A DNA stretch of 64,000 nucleotides from Gammaproteobacteria bacterium (GTDB lineage: Bacteria; Pseudomonadota; Gammaproteobacteria; Pseudomonadales; Azotimanducaceae), in NCBI GenBank assembly GCA_026706385.1, contig JAPOYV010000017.1:61623-125622 (forward strand). Reading direction: 5' to 3'. The notes beneath the pieces were generated by a model. It was given only the letters and a program-made list of their open reading frames with translations. It ran no database searches and was not told where the DNA came from. Every line of letters starts with the position of its first letter. Position 1 is the stretch's first letter. Made by a program: the position numbers and the translations under genes. Below are positions 53,504-61,971 of the stretch, piece after piece.

Positions 53504-54682
53504 ATGTCGGCACTGGGGGTCGTTTTCCGCAAGGAGTTGTTGGACAGCCTGCGCGAGCGACGCTCGCTGCTCTCGGCGCTGCTCCTCGCACCGTTGTTCG
53601 GGCCGATCCTGTTCATGCTGATCACGAGCTACGCCGTCAACCTGCAGATCGACGAGGCCGAGCAGCCCATCGACGTGCCGATCATCAACGGCCAAGGTGC
53701 CGAGAACCTGGTGTCGCACCTGTTTCGTCGGCAGATCGACGTCGACCACGAACGGTTCGCCGACGTCGATGCGTTGCGGCGCGCTGTGCGCAGGGCCGAG
53801 GTGGACGTCGGCCTGGTGATCGATCGGGACTTCGGCGAAGCCCTAGCCCGCGGCGACCCCGCACGCGTCTGGATCGTCGCCGACAGGGCCAACAACACGG
53901 CCCGTCCAGCCGTCAGCAGGCTGCGGGCAGCGCTTAACGAGTACGGTCGCGGGATCGGCGTGCAGCGGCTGGCCTTGCGCGGCGTCGATCCGAGCTTAGC
54001 GAGACCCTTGGCGGTGCTCACCGACGACGTCTCGACGCCGTCCGCCCGGTCCGTGCTGCTGCTCGGCATGATGACCTACTTCCTGCTGTTCTCCACACTG
54101 CTGGGCGGAACCCAAGTCGCCATCGACACCACGGCCGGGGAGCGCGAACGCGGATCCCTGGAGCCGCTTCTGACGCTCGCCGCGTCGCGGGCCGAGCTAG
54201 TGTGGGGCAAGATCGGCGTGACTTTCCTCTTCATGGCGGTGTCGCTCGCGATCTGCATCGCCTCGTTCGCAATCGCGGTTCAGTTCCTGCCGCTTGCGGA
54301 GATCGGCATGACCGCGAGCCTCACGCCCTTGGTCTGCGTCGGGATCTATCTCGTGATGCTGCCGTTCTCGGTGTTGGGAGCGGGCGTCATGACGATCGTC
54401 GCGTCTTACACCAAGTCGTTCCGAGAGGCCCAGACCTTTACCAGCATCGCGATGGTCGCACCGCCGCTGCCGATCATCCTGGTGGTTCTCAACCCCGTCC
54501 AGCCGTCGTTGCCGCTGATGCTGGTGCCGAGTCTGTCGCAGCACCTGATGGTGACCGAACTCGTCAAGGGGCAGACTTTCGACCCCTTGCATCTCGCGGT
54601 ATCCGCCGTGACGATCGCGGTGGGGGTTGGTTGCGGGCTTGCGACCGTACGCCGCTACCGTGGCGAGGCGATCTTGGTCTAG
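53504..54682 (+). CDS. ABC-2 permease, NatB-like
   Basis: A 392-residue ABC-2 permease. One N-terminal helix (SALLLAPLFGPILFMLITSYAV) is followed by a periplasmic domain of about 150 residues and then five or six helices from residue 185 on, starting VLLLGMMTYFLLFSTLLGG, with the cytoplasmic coupling segment TTAGERERGSLEPLLTL. This is the NatB topology. It forms the membrane half of the transporter with the ATPase upstream. It ends four bases before the convergent TonB-domain gene. Confidence 0.84.
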   Translation: MSALGVVFRKELLDSLRERRSLLSALLLAPLFGPILFMLITSYAVNLQIDEAEQPIDVPIINGQGAENLVSHLFRRQIDVDHERFADVDALRRAVRRAEVDVGLVIDRDFGEALARGDPARVWIVADRANNTARPAVSRLRAALNEYGRGIGVQRLALRGVDPSLARPLAVLTDDVSTPSARSVLLLGMMTYFLLFSTLLGGTQVAIDTTAGERERGSLEPLLTLAASRAELVWGKIGVTFLFMAVSLAICIASFAIAVQFLPLAEIGMTASLTPLVCVGIYLVMLPFSVLGAGVMTIVASYTKSFREAQTFTSIAMVAPPLPIILVVLNPVQPSLPLMLVPSLSQHLMVTELVKGQTFDPLHLAVSAVTIAVGVGCGLATVRRYRGEAILV

Positions 54683-54686
54683 CGGT

Positions 54687-55685
54687 CTACATCTGCCTTA
54701 GCTGGAATGTCGTTCCCGGGTTGCCGACCAGGGTCAGGTGGCAATTCCCGTAAGCGTCGTTGACGTGATACGCGACTGCCGGGTCGAACCGGAAGAACAC
54801 GTACTTGCGATCACAACGGAGCTTCACTTCGGCGATTTCGCCATGGACGTCCAAGACGGCGAAGTCGTCCTTGAACAGATCGAAGTACCAAGTGGCGGAG
54901 TCGTCGATCTCGCCCGCCACCGAGTAGGCGCGGTCGTCAGTTTTCAGGATACGCATCTGCTCGGCATCGGCCTGCAGGGCGGCCCGCGTCTCCTCATCGA
55001 GCTCGAATGCGCTGAGCGATTCGAAAGCCTCCAGCGCGCGGTGGTAGTCCCTCATCTGCGTCAGTAGGCCGAAATGTGCGAGGAGGGCGTGAATGAATAC
55101 CTCCTCGGGCAAATACTTGGCCGTCGTTTCGTGGGCGATCGCACGGTCGAGGGCGCGCAACTGCGCGTCGGGCTCGCCCCATTTGGCCAGGTAGTAGAAC
55201 TTCGCGAGATGGAGCAGGGCGTCCTCGTAGTGGTTCCGGGCGGTGAGGTCGTCAATGAGTTGGCGGGCTCGCTCTCGGTCGTCCGCTCCGATGGCCTCGC
55301 GGATGGCCCGGTGCGTGGTCAGGAATTGGCCGCGGGCACCCGGATTGCCCTGAATCTGGAAGTAGAACTTGCGCGAATAGCCGGCGTCGATCGGCGCATC
55401 ATTGAGGCGTGCCGGTTCGAACAGGGACTTTTCGAGCGCCCTGACAGCCGAACGGTGGAAGGCCGTGCTTCCCATGGAGTCGGTCACCGCGATCTCGTAC
55501 GGTCGTCCGTCCGGGCTGACCATGAAATGCATCTGCACCCAGCCTTCGCGCAGGTTCTGCTGGGCCATCGGCGGGTACACCGGCTGCACGGACTCCTTCC
55601 CACGAGGCCCGGTGAACACTTCGAGTTCGACTTCCGCCGCCGTTACCGCACTGCCAAGCAGCAGACCGGCTATGGCGTTCGCCAA
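54687..55685 (-). CDS. TonB C-terminal-domain protein
   Basis: A 332-residue exported protein with a short signal peptide (AIAGLLLGSAVTAAEVE). Residues about 30-115 are a TonB C-terminal-like domain, VYPPMAQQNLREGWVQMHFMVSPDGRPYEIAVTDS. The remainder is helical, TPR-like in feel (RALDRAIAHETTAKYLPEEVFIHALL), ending with a strand-rich domain. It lacks the long proline-rich spacer and N-terminal membrane anchor of true TonB, so it is probably a periplasmic TonB-domain protein and not an energy transducer. Confidence 0.72.
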   Translation of the reverse strand: MANAIAGLLLGSAVTAAEVELEVFTGPRGKESVQPVYPPMAQQNLREGWVQMHFMVSPDGRPYEIAVTDSMGSTAFHRSAVRALEKSLFEPARLNDAPIDAGYSRKFYFQIQGNPGARGQFLTTHRAIREAIGADDRERARQLIDDLTARNHYEDALLHLAKFYYLAKWGEPDAQLRALDRAIAHETTAKYLPEEVFIHALLAHFGLLTQMRDYHRALEAFESLSAFELDEETRAALQADAEQMRILKTDDRAYSVAGEIDDSATWYFDLFKDDFAVLDVHGEIAEVKLRCDRKYVFFRFDPAVAYHVNDAYGNCHLTLVGNPGTTFQLRQM

Positions 55686-55698
55686 CCATGTCCGGGAA

Positions 55699-55740
55699 AT
55701 GCGGACGGGGACGTGGCGGACCTACCGGTCCGCGCGCACC
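55699..55740 (-). repeat. REP-like palindromic element, copy C (expanded form)
   Basis: On the minus strand it has the same GGTGCGC head and the same ACGTCCCCGTCCGCAT tail as copy A, but between them lies an added perfect hairpin, GCGGACC-GGTA-GGTCCGC. The stem carries paired changes relative to the other copies, so base pairing is kept. It sits immediately after the stop of the CoA-transferase gene. Confidence 0.6.
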
Positions 55741-55741
55741 G

Positions 55742-56944
55742 TCAGATCACGCCGTCTTTGCGCATGGACGCGATTGCGGCCTCGTCGTAGCCAAGCTCGC
55801 GCAGGATTTCGGCCGAGTGCTCGCCGAGGTCCGGCGCGCGTTTCGGGCCCACCGCGGGGACGCTGGTGATCTTGATGGGGTGAGTCACGAGCATCGGTAC
55901 GGTGATCTCCGGGTCGTCCGGGCGGGCGGCCATCTCGTTGATGATGACCTGCTCGTCGGTCGCCGTCTCTTCGACGACAGCGATGCGGTTCACGGGGACG
56001 TCGAGTTCTTCGAAGACGGCAAGCCACTCGTCCGATGTCCGGGTCGCTACCGCGTCGCCGATGGCATCGCCCAGTTCGCCGCGATGGCGCCATAAACCGC
56101 CGGGTTCGGCGTAGCGCTCGTCGGCGAGCAGATCCACGACGCCTAGGCCTGTCAACAGGAGGTTCAGCAACTCCTCGTTGCGGACCATGTTGAACTGCAG
56201 CCAGCGGCCGTCACTTGCCTTGTAGACGCGCATCATGGCCGAGGGCACGTCGTGGTGTTCGCGCCAAGCCTCCATGTCGCGCCCGGCCATGACGTGCCCC
56301 GCGACGCCCGCTACGGACCACAGGCCGTTGGCGAGCAGCGACGTGTGCACCATGCCGCCCTCGCCGGTGCGCTCCCGGTGTAACAGCGCGGTCACTATGC
56401 CGGCGTAGATGGCGACGCCCGTGGGGTGGTCGCCCATGCCCGCTAAGCCCTGTGTCGGCCGCGTGCCGGATTCGCGCATCAGGTCCATCAGGCCGCTGCG
56501 CGCCCAGTAGGCCAGTTGGTCGAAGCTCTTGCGGTTGCGTTCGGGGCCTTGCTCGCCGTACGCGGTGAGGGAGGCGTAGATCATGCGCGGATTGAGCGGC
56601 TTGAAGTCCTCGTAGGTCATGCCGAGCCGCTCGCGCGCGTCGTAGGGCTGGTTGGTGATGAAGACGTCGCACTCCGCCACCAGCCGGCGCAGGACCTCGA
56701 TTCCGCGTTCGGACTTGAGGTCGAGGGTCAGGCTGCGCTTATTGCGGCCGTCCATCTGCCAGAACCAGTTGGCGGCCGCGTCGGGCGCGTTGGGCGAGAG
56801 GATGCGCAGCATGTCGCCGCGGCCCGGCTGCTCGATCTTGATGACGTCCGCGCCGAAGTCACCGAGCATCATGGCTGCGGCGGGAGCGGCGATCACGTAG
56901 GCGGCGTCGATGACCTTGAGGCCATCGAACAGGTGTCCCGCCAT
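55742..56944 (-). CDS. CaiB/BaiF-family (class III) CoA-transferase
   Basis: A 400-residue class III CoA-transferase. The N-terminus GLKVIDAAYVIAAPAAAMMLGDFGADVIKIEQPGRGD is diagnostic, and the catalytic aspartate is expected in the block GLAGMGDHPTGVAIYAGIVTALLHRERTGEG. These enzymes move CoA between carboxylic acids in the breakdown of carnitine, bile acids, oxalate and aromatic acids; the acid here is unknown. It begins one base after the VOC gene ends, so the two are cotranscribed. A REP-like element follows its stop. Confidence 0.88.
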   Translation of the reverse strand: MAGHLFDGLKVIDAAYVIAAPAAAMMLGDFGADVIKIEQPGRGDMLRILSPNAPDAAANWFWQMDGRNKRSLTLDLKSERGIEVLRRLVAECDVFITNQPYDARERLGMTYEDFKPLNPRMIYASLTAYGEQGPERNRKSFDQLAYWARSGLMDLMRESGTRPTQGLAGMGDHPTGVAIYAGIVTALLHRERTGEGGMVHTSLLANGLWSVAGVAGHVMAGRDMEAWREHHDVPSAMMRVYKASDGRWLQFNMVRNEELLNLLLTGLGVVDLLADERYAEPGGLWRHRGELGDAIGDAVATRTSDEWLAVFEELDVPVNRIAVVEETATDEQVIINEMAARPDDPEITVPMLVTHPIKITSVPAVGPKRAPDLGEHSAEILRELGYDEAAIASMRKDGVI

Positions 56945-57322
56945 TCAAACGACCCCGGCGACGTGCGACGAGTTGAACGGAATCGTGTAGCCCGAGGGTC
57001 CGGTCACCGAGAACGAATCATGGATGTTGCCGCGTTCGATTTCGGTCGCCGCCACCCCGTCCTCGACGAACCGGGCATGCACCGCGTCCACGTCGTCAAC
57101 CATGAGGTCGAACGGCGCGCGCTGCCCGGGCTCGACGGAGTCTTCCGCTTGCGACAGGATCAAATGCGTGCCGCCGCGCAGTTCCAGGATCGCGAACGCG
57201 GGGCGTTCGAGGATTCCGCGCATCCCATATTTCGCGAAGAACGCGTACGCCTCGCCGACGTCGTCGACGTTCACGTGCATGTGTCCGATCGCGAATACCG
57301 GGCGCTCGTCGTCACCGGCCAT
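56945..57322 (-). CDS. VOC-family protein
   Basis: A 125-residue glyoxalase-fold protein: GHMHVNVDDVGEAYAFFAKYGM, ILELRGGTHLILSQ, PFDLMVDDVDAVHARFVEDG and the final strand SVTGPSGYTIPFNSSH. Possible metal ligands are His16 or His18 and residues in the later strands. The gene ends directly at the start of the CoA-transferase gene, suggesting a shared pathway, for example epimerisation or cleavage of a CoA-linked acid, but this is inference. Confidence 0.78.
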   Translation of the reverse strand: MAGDDERPVFAIGHMHVNVDDVGEAYAFFAKYGMRGILERPAFAILELRGGTHLILSQAEDSVEPGQRAPFDLMVDDVDAVHARFVEDGVAATEIERGNIHDSFSVTGPSGYTIPFNSSHVAGVV

Positions 57323-57346
57323 AGCTACCTCTCCTCAGACTTTCCG

Positions 57347-58750
57347 TTACTCTGCCTCTCTGCTGCTCGCCGCCGCGAGTTCGGCCGCCTCGTCCGCGTC
57401 CGGCATCACCACGAACTCGGGATAGGCTTCGATGCCGAGTTCCGAGACGTCTTGGCCGAGTTGTTCGACGGTGGGGGAGACCCGAGCGCTCATGATCTTG
57501 TCGAGAGCGAACCAGAGCACCCACGAAACCGAGAAAACGAATGCGCCGATCGCCAATATGCCGACGATCTGCGGGACGAAATCGCCGCCGCCGGCGATGC
57601 AGACCGCGAGCGTGCCCCAGACCCCGGCGAACAGGTGCGCCGGAACGGCACCGACGACGTCGTCGATCTTTATGGTTTCCAGCAGCTTGATCCCAGCCGT
57701 GCACACAACGCCGCCGATCGCGCCGATGACGATCGCCCAGTAGTGGTCGACGACATCCGGGCCGGCGGTAATCGAGACCAGTCCCGCAATGGCGCCATTC
57801 AGAACGGCCAGCAAGTCGACACGTCCGAGGATCGGCCGGGCCACGGAAACGGCTGCCATGACTCCGGCGGCCGCGGCGAGATTGGTGTTGACCAGCACGT
57901 TGCTCATGGCGACCGCGTCGAGAACGCCGGCCAACGCCAGTTGCGAGCCGCCGTTGAAGCCGAACCAGCCGAGCCAGAGGATGAAGACGCCCAGGGTCAC
58001 GGCCGGGATGTTCGACGGTGGTGTCGGCTTCACGGTGCCGTCGCTGCGGTACTTGCCGAGCCGTGGACCGACCACCAAGGCGCCGGCGAGCGCCGCCCAG
58101 CCGCCCGTGGAGTGGACGATCGTCGAGCCGGCGAAATCCTTGAATCCGAGCTCGTAGAGCCAGCCTTCGCCCCAGGTCCACGCCCCCACGATCGGGTAGA
58201 TGAAGGCCGTGAGGAACAGGACGAACACGAAGAACGACCACAGCTTGACGCGTTCGGCCAGGGTCCCCGACACGATGGATGCGGCGGTCGCCACGAACAC
58301 CATCTGGAAGAACCAGTTCGACATCGTGGAGAAGCCAGACTCCGCGACGGCGGCCGCCTGGCCCTCGTCGCCGCCGATGAGCGCGACTTCCTCCGCCGAG
58401 GAGCCGTGGAACAGCGTGAACGACCCGACGACGCTGCCCACATCGGTGTACATGAGGTTGTAGCCGATGACGTAGTAGGCGAGGCCTGCGATCGAATACA
58501 GGCCGATGTTCTTGAGGCAGATGACAGATGCGTTCTTGGTCCGTACCGATCCCGCCTCCAACATCGTGAAGCCGGCGCACATCCACATCACGAGCGCGCC
58601 CCAGACCAGGAACGCGAACGTGTTCAGTACGAACGCGGTTTCCGTGCTCGGCGTCGCGTTGGCCTCCATGGTCACCGCGACCGCGCAAACGCCTGCCCAA
58701 CGAGCCGCGCTCGTCCAACGGCGTGAGCCGCTGCGTCTCTCATGCGTCAT
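57347..58750 (-). CDS. amtB: Ammonium transporter (Amt/Rh family)
   Basis: A 467-residue ammonium channel with 11 helices. The first helix follows a cleavable-like N-terminus. The twin pore histidines are in STIVHSTGGWAAL and VPAHLFAGVWGTLA, and the signature blocks MWMCAGFTMLEAGSVRTKN and LGWFGFNGGS are present. The C-terminal tail is longer than in E. coli AmtB. No glnK is adjacent, unlike the usual glnK-amtB pair. The start overlaps the stop of the MFS gene by 11 bases, so translation may be coupled. Confidence 0.9.
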   Translation of the reverse strand: MTHERRSGSRRWTSAARWAGVCAVAVTMEANATPSTETAFVLNTFAFLVWGALVMWMCAGFTMLEAGSVRTKNASVICLKNIGLYSIAGLAYYVIGYNLMYTDVGSVVGSFTLFHGSSAEEVALIGGDEGQAAAVAESGFSTMSNWFFQMVFVATAASIVSGTLAERVKLWSFFVFVLFLTAFIYPIVGAWTWGEGWLYELGFKDFAGSTIVHSTGGWAALAGALVVGPRLGKYRSDGTVKPTPPSNIPAVTLGVFILWLGWFGFNGGSQLALAGVLDAVAMSNVLVNTNLAAAAGVMAAVSVARPILGRVDLLAVLNGAIAGLVSITAGPDVVDHYWAIVIGAIGGVVCTAGIKLLETIKIDDVVGAVPAHLFAGVWGTLAVCIAGGGDFVPQIVGILAIGAFVFSVSWVLWFALDKIMSARVSPTVEQLGQDVSELGIEAYPEFVVMPDADEAAELAAASSREAE

Positions 58751-60101
58751 TGGTTCCCCCTCGTTTTCCCCCGCGTGCGTGCCGTGGGTCGGGCACGAAC
58801 ACCGCCATAATAACGAAAGCGACTGCCTGCAACAGGATGGTCAGCACGAACAACTCGATGTAGCCGAACAAGGCGACGACGGCTCCGCCGAGGACGGGGC
58901 CGACGGTGGCAATCAGGTTGACGGCCGACCCGGAAGCGGCCAAGCGAATGGGGATGTCCTCGAAGCGGCCGAACTCCAGCACCATGTTCTGGGCGGACTG
59001 GTTGAAGCCTCCTGAAGCCGCGCCCATGAGGACGAAAAACGTGGCGATCCCCGCGAAGCCCTCGACGAACAGGAGCTGGATGTGGGACGCGATCCAGCAC
59101 GCCAGCGTGACCAGCATGACGATCTTGTAGCCATGCCGGTCGGCGAGCATTCCCCAGCCGAGGTTCGCGGTGCTCGAGGTGAGCATCCAAACCGTGGTCA
59201 GGATGCCGAGCACCGTGCCGGTCAGCTCCATGCGGGTGCCCGCGAACAGGATGTAGAACGGCAAGGCCATGCGTCCGCCGCTCGCCAGAGCCCGGGCGAC
59301 GAAGAACCGACGGAAGTCGGGCTGGGCGCGCAGGATCGGGCCGACGGCCTTGAACGTCTCGAAGATCGACTCGCGGCCGCGCACGCTCATCGACTTCGGC
59401 TCTGCTGTGAACACCAAGGCGACAAGGCCGATGCTGGTCACGCCGAAGGCCAGTAGGAATACCGACGCGTAGCCGTTGCCGAGGACGTCGCCGTCGATCA
59501 GGTAGGCCCCTGCGGCGTACGAGACCGCAGCCGAGGTCAAGCCCGCGAGGAAGTTGCGCGCACCGCCGACGATGCCGCGCCGGTGGATGGGGATCACCTT
59601 GGCACGCAGGGAGTTCATCGTGACCTGCGCGATGCCTTGGAACGTGCCCATCAGGGTCAGGAACACGATGATCGCGGGTACGGCCGCGCCGGCCCCCGCG
59701 AAGAAGCCAACCAGTGCGAGCCCGAGAATCTGCAGCCGCATCAAGGCGCTCGACGCCAGCGTGATGCCGAGGATCTTGCTCCGGTGAGCGATGAGCGAGG
59801 CGCCGATCATGGGCGTCGCGATGGTCCCCGCGGCCTGCAGCGAACGGGCGAGTCCGACGGCGAAGTCGGAGCCCGAGAGCATGAACAGGTACGCCGGGAG
59901 GAAGGTGGGCGCCGATACCAGGCGGAAACCCGTCTGCCCGAACATGCCGTGGGCGAGTTGGACCAGCGTATTGCGCGGCAGATGGTCCGCCGCCGCCCTG
60001 TCCGCGTCGACGTCGGTGTGGAAGGTCCGGGGTTCGCTAATCGAACTGGGCCGAGACTGTGGGGAAGACCTTGCGGTGCTGCATAGCGAGCAACCTACCA
60101 C
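58740..60101 (-). CDS. MFS transporter
   Basis: A 453-residue MFS protein with 12 helices from residue about 45 (NTLVQLAHGMFGQTGFRLVSAP). Helical hairpins and the cytoplasmic loops are normal (RAKVIPIHRRGIVGGARNFLAG; WGMLADRHGYKIVMLV resembles motif A of the second half). The substrate is unknown. The first 45 residues are unlike a membrane protein and a later start is possible. A REP-like composite lies between its start and the SDR gene. Confidence 0.78.
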   Translation of the reverse strand: MVGCSLCSTARSSPQSRPSSISEPRTFHTDVDADRAAADHLPRNTLVQLAHGMFGQTGFRLVSAPTFLPAYLFMLSGSDFAVGLARSLQAAGTIATPMIGASLIAHRSKILGITLASSALMRLQILGLALVGFFAGAGAAVPAIIVFLTLMGTFQGIAQVTMNSLRAKVIPIHRRGIVGGARNFLAGLTSAAVSYAAGAYLIDGDVLGNGYASVFLLAFGVTSIGLVALVFTAEPKSMSVRGRESIFETFKAVGPILRAQPDFRRFFVARALASGGRMALPFYILFAGTRMELTGTVLGILTTVWMLTSSTANLGWGMLADRHGYKIVMLVTLACWIASHIQLLFVEGFAGIATFFVLMGAASGGFNQSAQNMVLEFGRFEDIPIRLAASGSAVNLIATVGPVLGGAVVALFGYIELFVLTILLQAVAFVIMAVFVPDPRHARGGKRGGTNDA

Positions 60102-60120
60102 GCGGATGGCGACGCGCGCA

Positions 60121-60206
60121 GGTGCGCGGGCGTCCGCGAACCGCTTGCGGTTCGGGCCCGCGATGAACTGTGCAGGGAGCGAATCGCGGACGTACGTCCG
60201 CGCACC
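60121..60206. repeat. Composite of two facing REP-like elements (BIME-like), copy D
   Basis: An 86-base inverted structure. The left end is GGTGCGCGGGCGTCCGCGA and the right end, read on the minus strand, is GGTGCGCGGACGTACGTCC plus GCGA, so two elements face each other. Between them is an inner hairpin GAACCGC-TT-GCGGTTC (60138-60153). It resembles the paired REP arrangement known as BIMEs and could form one long cruciform. It is in the gap between the MFS start and the SDR stop. Confidence 0.6.
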
Positions 60207-60214
60207 GCAAGCGC

Positions 60215-60976
60215 TCAGTAGTGGATGCGCTTGGTGAGCCCCCCGTCGATAACGAAGTTGGTGCCGGTGACGAAACCGGCGACTGGGCTCGCGACGTAGG
60301 CGACGGCCTGGGCGATCTCGCGCGGGTTGCCGAGCCGGCCGATCACGGTCCGGGCGACCATGTCGGCGTACGCCTCGGGGCGCTCGACGCGGGCGCGCTC
60401 CCAGACGCTGCCTTCGAACATGACGGCACCGGGCGAGACGACGTTGGCGCGGATGCCGTCCGGGGCGAGCCGCTGCGCCAAGCCCCCGGCATAGGCGGTC
60501 AGCGTGGCCTTGATGGCGTTGTAGGGCCGTTCACCGGCGTAGATCTCGAGCGCCGCGGCACTGGAGATGACCACGATACTGCCGTCGTCGGATTCCCGGA
60601 GGTGTGGAATCGCGTGTTCCACCGTGGCCACCGTGCCGAGCACGTCGGTCTCGAATCCTTGCCGCCACGCGCTCAAGTCCGCCGTGTTCGCCAACGCGCC
60701 GGCGTTCGCGACGAGGATGTCGATGCCGCCGAGGTCCGCAGCGCTCGCGGTCATCCAGCTCTCAAGGGCGGCGTCATTGGTCACGTCTGCCACATGGCCG
60801 TGCACATGGAGGCCGGCCGCGCGTAGTTCGGCTCCCGTGGTGCCTACGCGCTCGGCGTCTCGGGCACAGAACGACACCCGGCAGCCTTCCTCGGCGAGCA
60901 CTTCGACGATAGCTCGGCCGATGCCGCGGCTACCGCCGGTGACGAGGGCGCGGCGACCCGTCAGGTCGAGGTCCAT
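60215..60976 (-). CDS. Short-chain dehydrogenase/reductase
   Basis: A 253-residue classical SDR. The cofactor motif is VTGGSRGIGRA (residues about 12-22), NAGAL follows the fourth strand, and the catalytic Ser, Tyr and Lys are in ISSAAA and the YNAIK pentapeptide. CARDAERVG after the second strand (an arginine) favours NADP(H). The C-terminal strand motif FVTGTNFVIDGGLTK is normal. The ATG at 60976 begins the conserved N-terminus. Substrate unknown. The Uma2-family gene ends 14 bases upstream. Confidence 0.87.
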   Translation of the reverse strand: MDLDLTGRRALVTGGSRGIGRAIVEVLAEEGCRVSFCARDAERVGTTGAELRAAGLHVHGHVADVTNDAALESWMTASAADLGGIDILVANAGALANTADLSAWRQGFETDVLGTVATVEHAIPHLRESDDGSIVVISSAAALEIYAGERPYNAIKATLTAYAGGLAQRLAPDGIRANVVSPGAVMFEGSVWERARVERPEAYADMVARTVIGRLGNPREIAQAVAYVASPVAGFVTGTNFVIDGGLTKRIHY

Positions 60977-60990
60977 GGATCGTGGGTCGT

Positions 60991-61797
60991 CTACTCGTCC
61001 TGTTGCGGCGTCCGCCGGCGCAACTCCGCCTCGGCTTCGGCAAGCCGGGCCCTTAGCGCATCGCGTTCGGCCGCGACGGCATCGCGTTGGGTCTCGGCGG
61101 CAATTGCCCGGAGGCTGCTCTCGACGTAGTTCTCGAGGTCGCGACCGGCGACGGGGTCGAACCAGCGGAGGTCGCCGTTGTCGTTGACGTAGGCCACGAG
61201 GTCCACGGTGTCGCTGCGCACGCCTCGCATGCCGTTCGGTAGCAACTCGGCCGGCATTTCCATGTAACGGCCATCGTTCAGGCGTAGACCAAGGATCCGC
61301 GCCGTTCTTCGGCGACCAGGCGGGTCGTAGATGAAGTACTCGCGTACGCCGAGAGAAGCGTAGACCGACCGCTTCGAGCCGTGGTCCTGGGCACGTGTGC
61401 TTTTCGACGCGATCTCCAGCACGAAGCGCAGATCGGCATCCGGCTCCCGCCACAGCACGTAACTCAAGCGATCCGGGCGATCGGGCACACCGACGACCAC
61501 GAACACGTCCGGTGCTACGGACCCGCGCCTAGGACGTCCGCGTTCGTCACGACCGACGTAGTAGACGAACATGTCGCCCTCGACCGCCATGTGCGCGCTT
61601 TCTTTGCGTAGATGGAACCGTAGCGCGGCCCGCGAATAGTCGAGCGGGCCTTGCTGAACGCGTCCGTCAGGCAACGGCTGGCCGTTGCTGGACGGCAGGC
61701 TGTGTTCGTCGTCGGCCAGGATCGCATCGAGCGCCGGACAAGGCGCCGGCGAGTAGGCAAGCAGCGTCGTTGTCACGACGCCTGCGGGCTCCGCCAC
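60991..61797 (-). CDS. Uma2-family protein with C-terminal coiled coil
   Basis: A 268-residue Uma2/DUF820 protein. The nuclease-like core is visible as SVAPDVFVVVGVP, LRFVLEIASKSTRAQD and KRSVYASLGVREYFIYDP, with Asp, Glu and Lys at PD-(D/E)xK positions. The last 45 residues (IAAETQRDAVAAERDALRAR and onward) form a charged coiled coil, common in this family. GTG 61797 has AAGGAG seven bases upstream and is preferred to ATG 61827. It is only distantly similar to the copy at 38633-39715. Confidence 0.78.
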   Translation of the reverse strand: MAEPAGVVTTTLLAYSPAPCPALDAILADDEHSLPSSNGQPLPDGRVQQGPLDYSRAALRFHLRKESAHMAVEGDMFVYYVGRDERGRPRRGSVAPDVFVVVGVPDRPDRLSYVLWREPDADLRFVLEIASKSTRAQDHGSKRSVYASLGVREYFIYDPPGRRRTARILGLRLNDGRYMEMPAELLPNGMRGVRSDTVDLVAYVNDNGDLRWFDPVAGRDLENYVESSLRAIAAETQRDAVAAERDALRARLAEAEAELRRRTPQQDE

Positions 61798-61971
61798 CGG
61801 CGTTCTCCTTGTCCGTGCCAGGCGCAAGGCCTGGCGCTGTTGTCGGGCATCGCTGCATGAACGAGTGCAGGACGGGATTTCGTCACCGGCATGGTGAGCG
61901 GCCCCGACCGGGCCCGAAATGGCCCGTCTCTCGGATTCATGTAGGAAATGCGCCCGCCGTCGGCCATGGTG

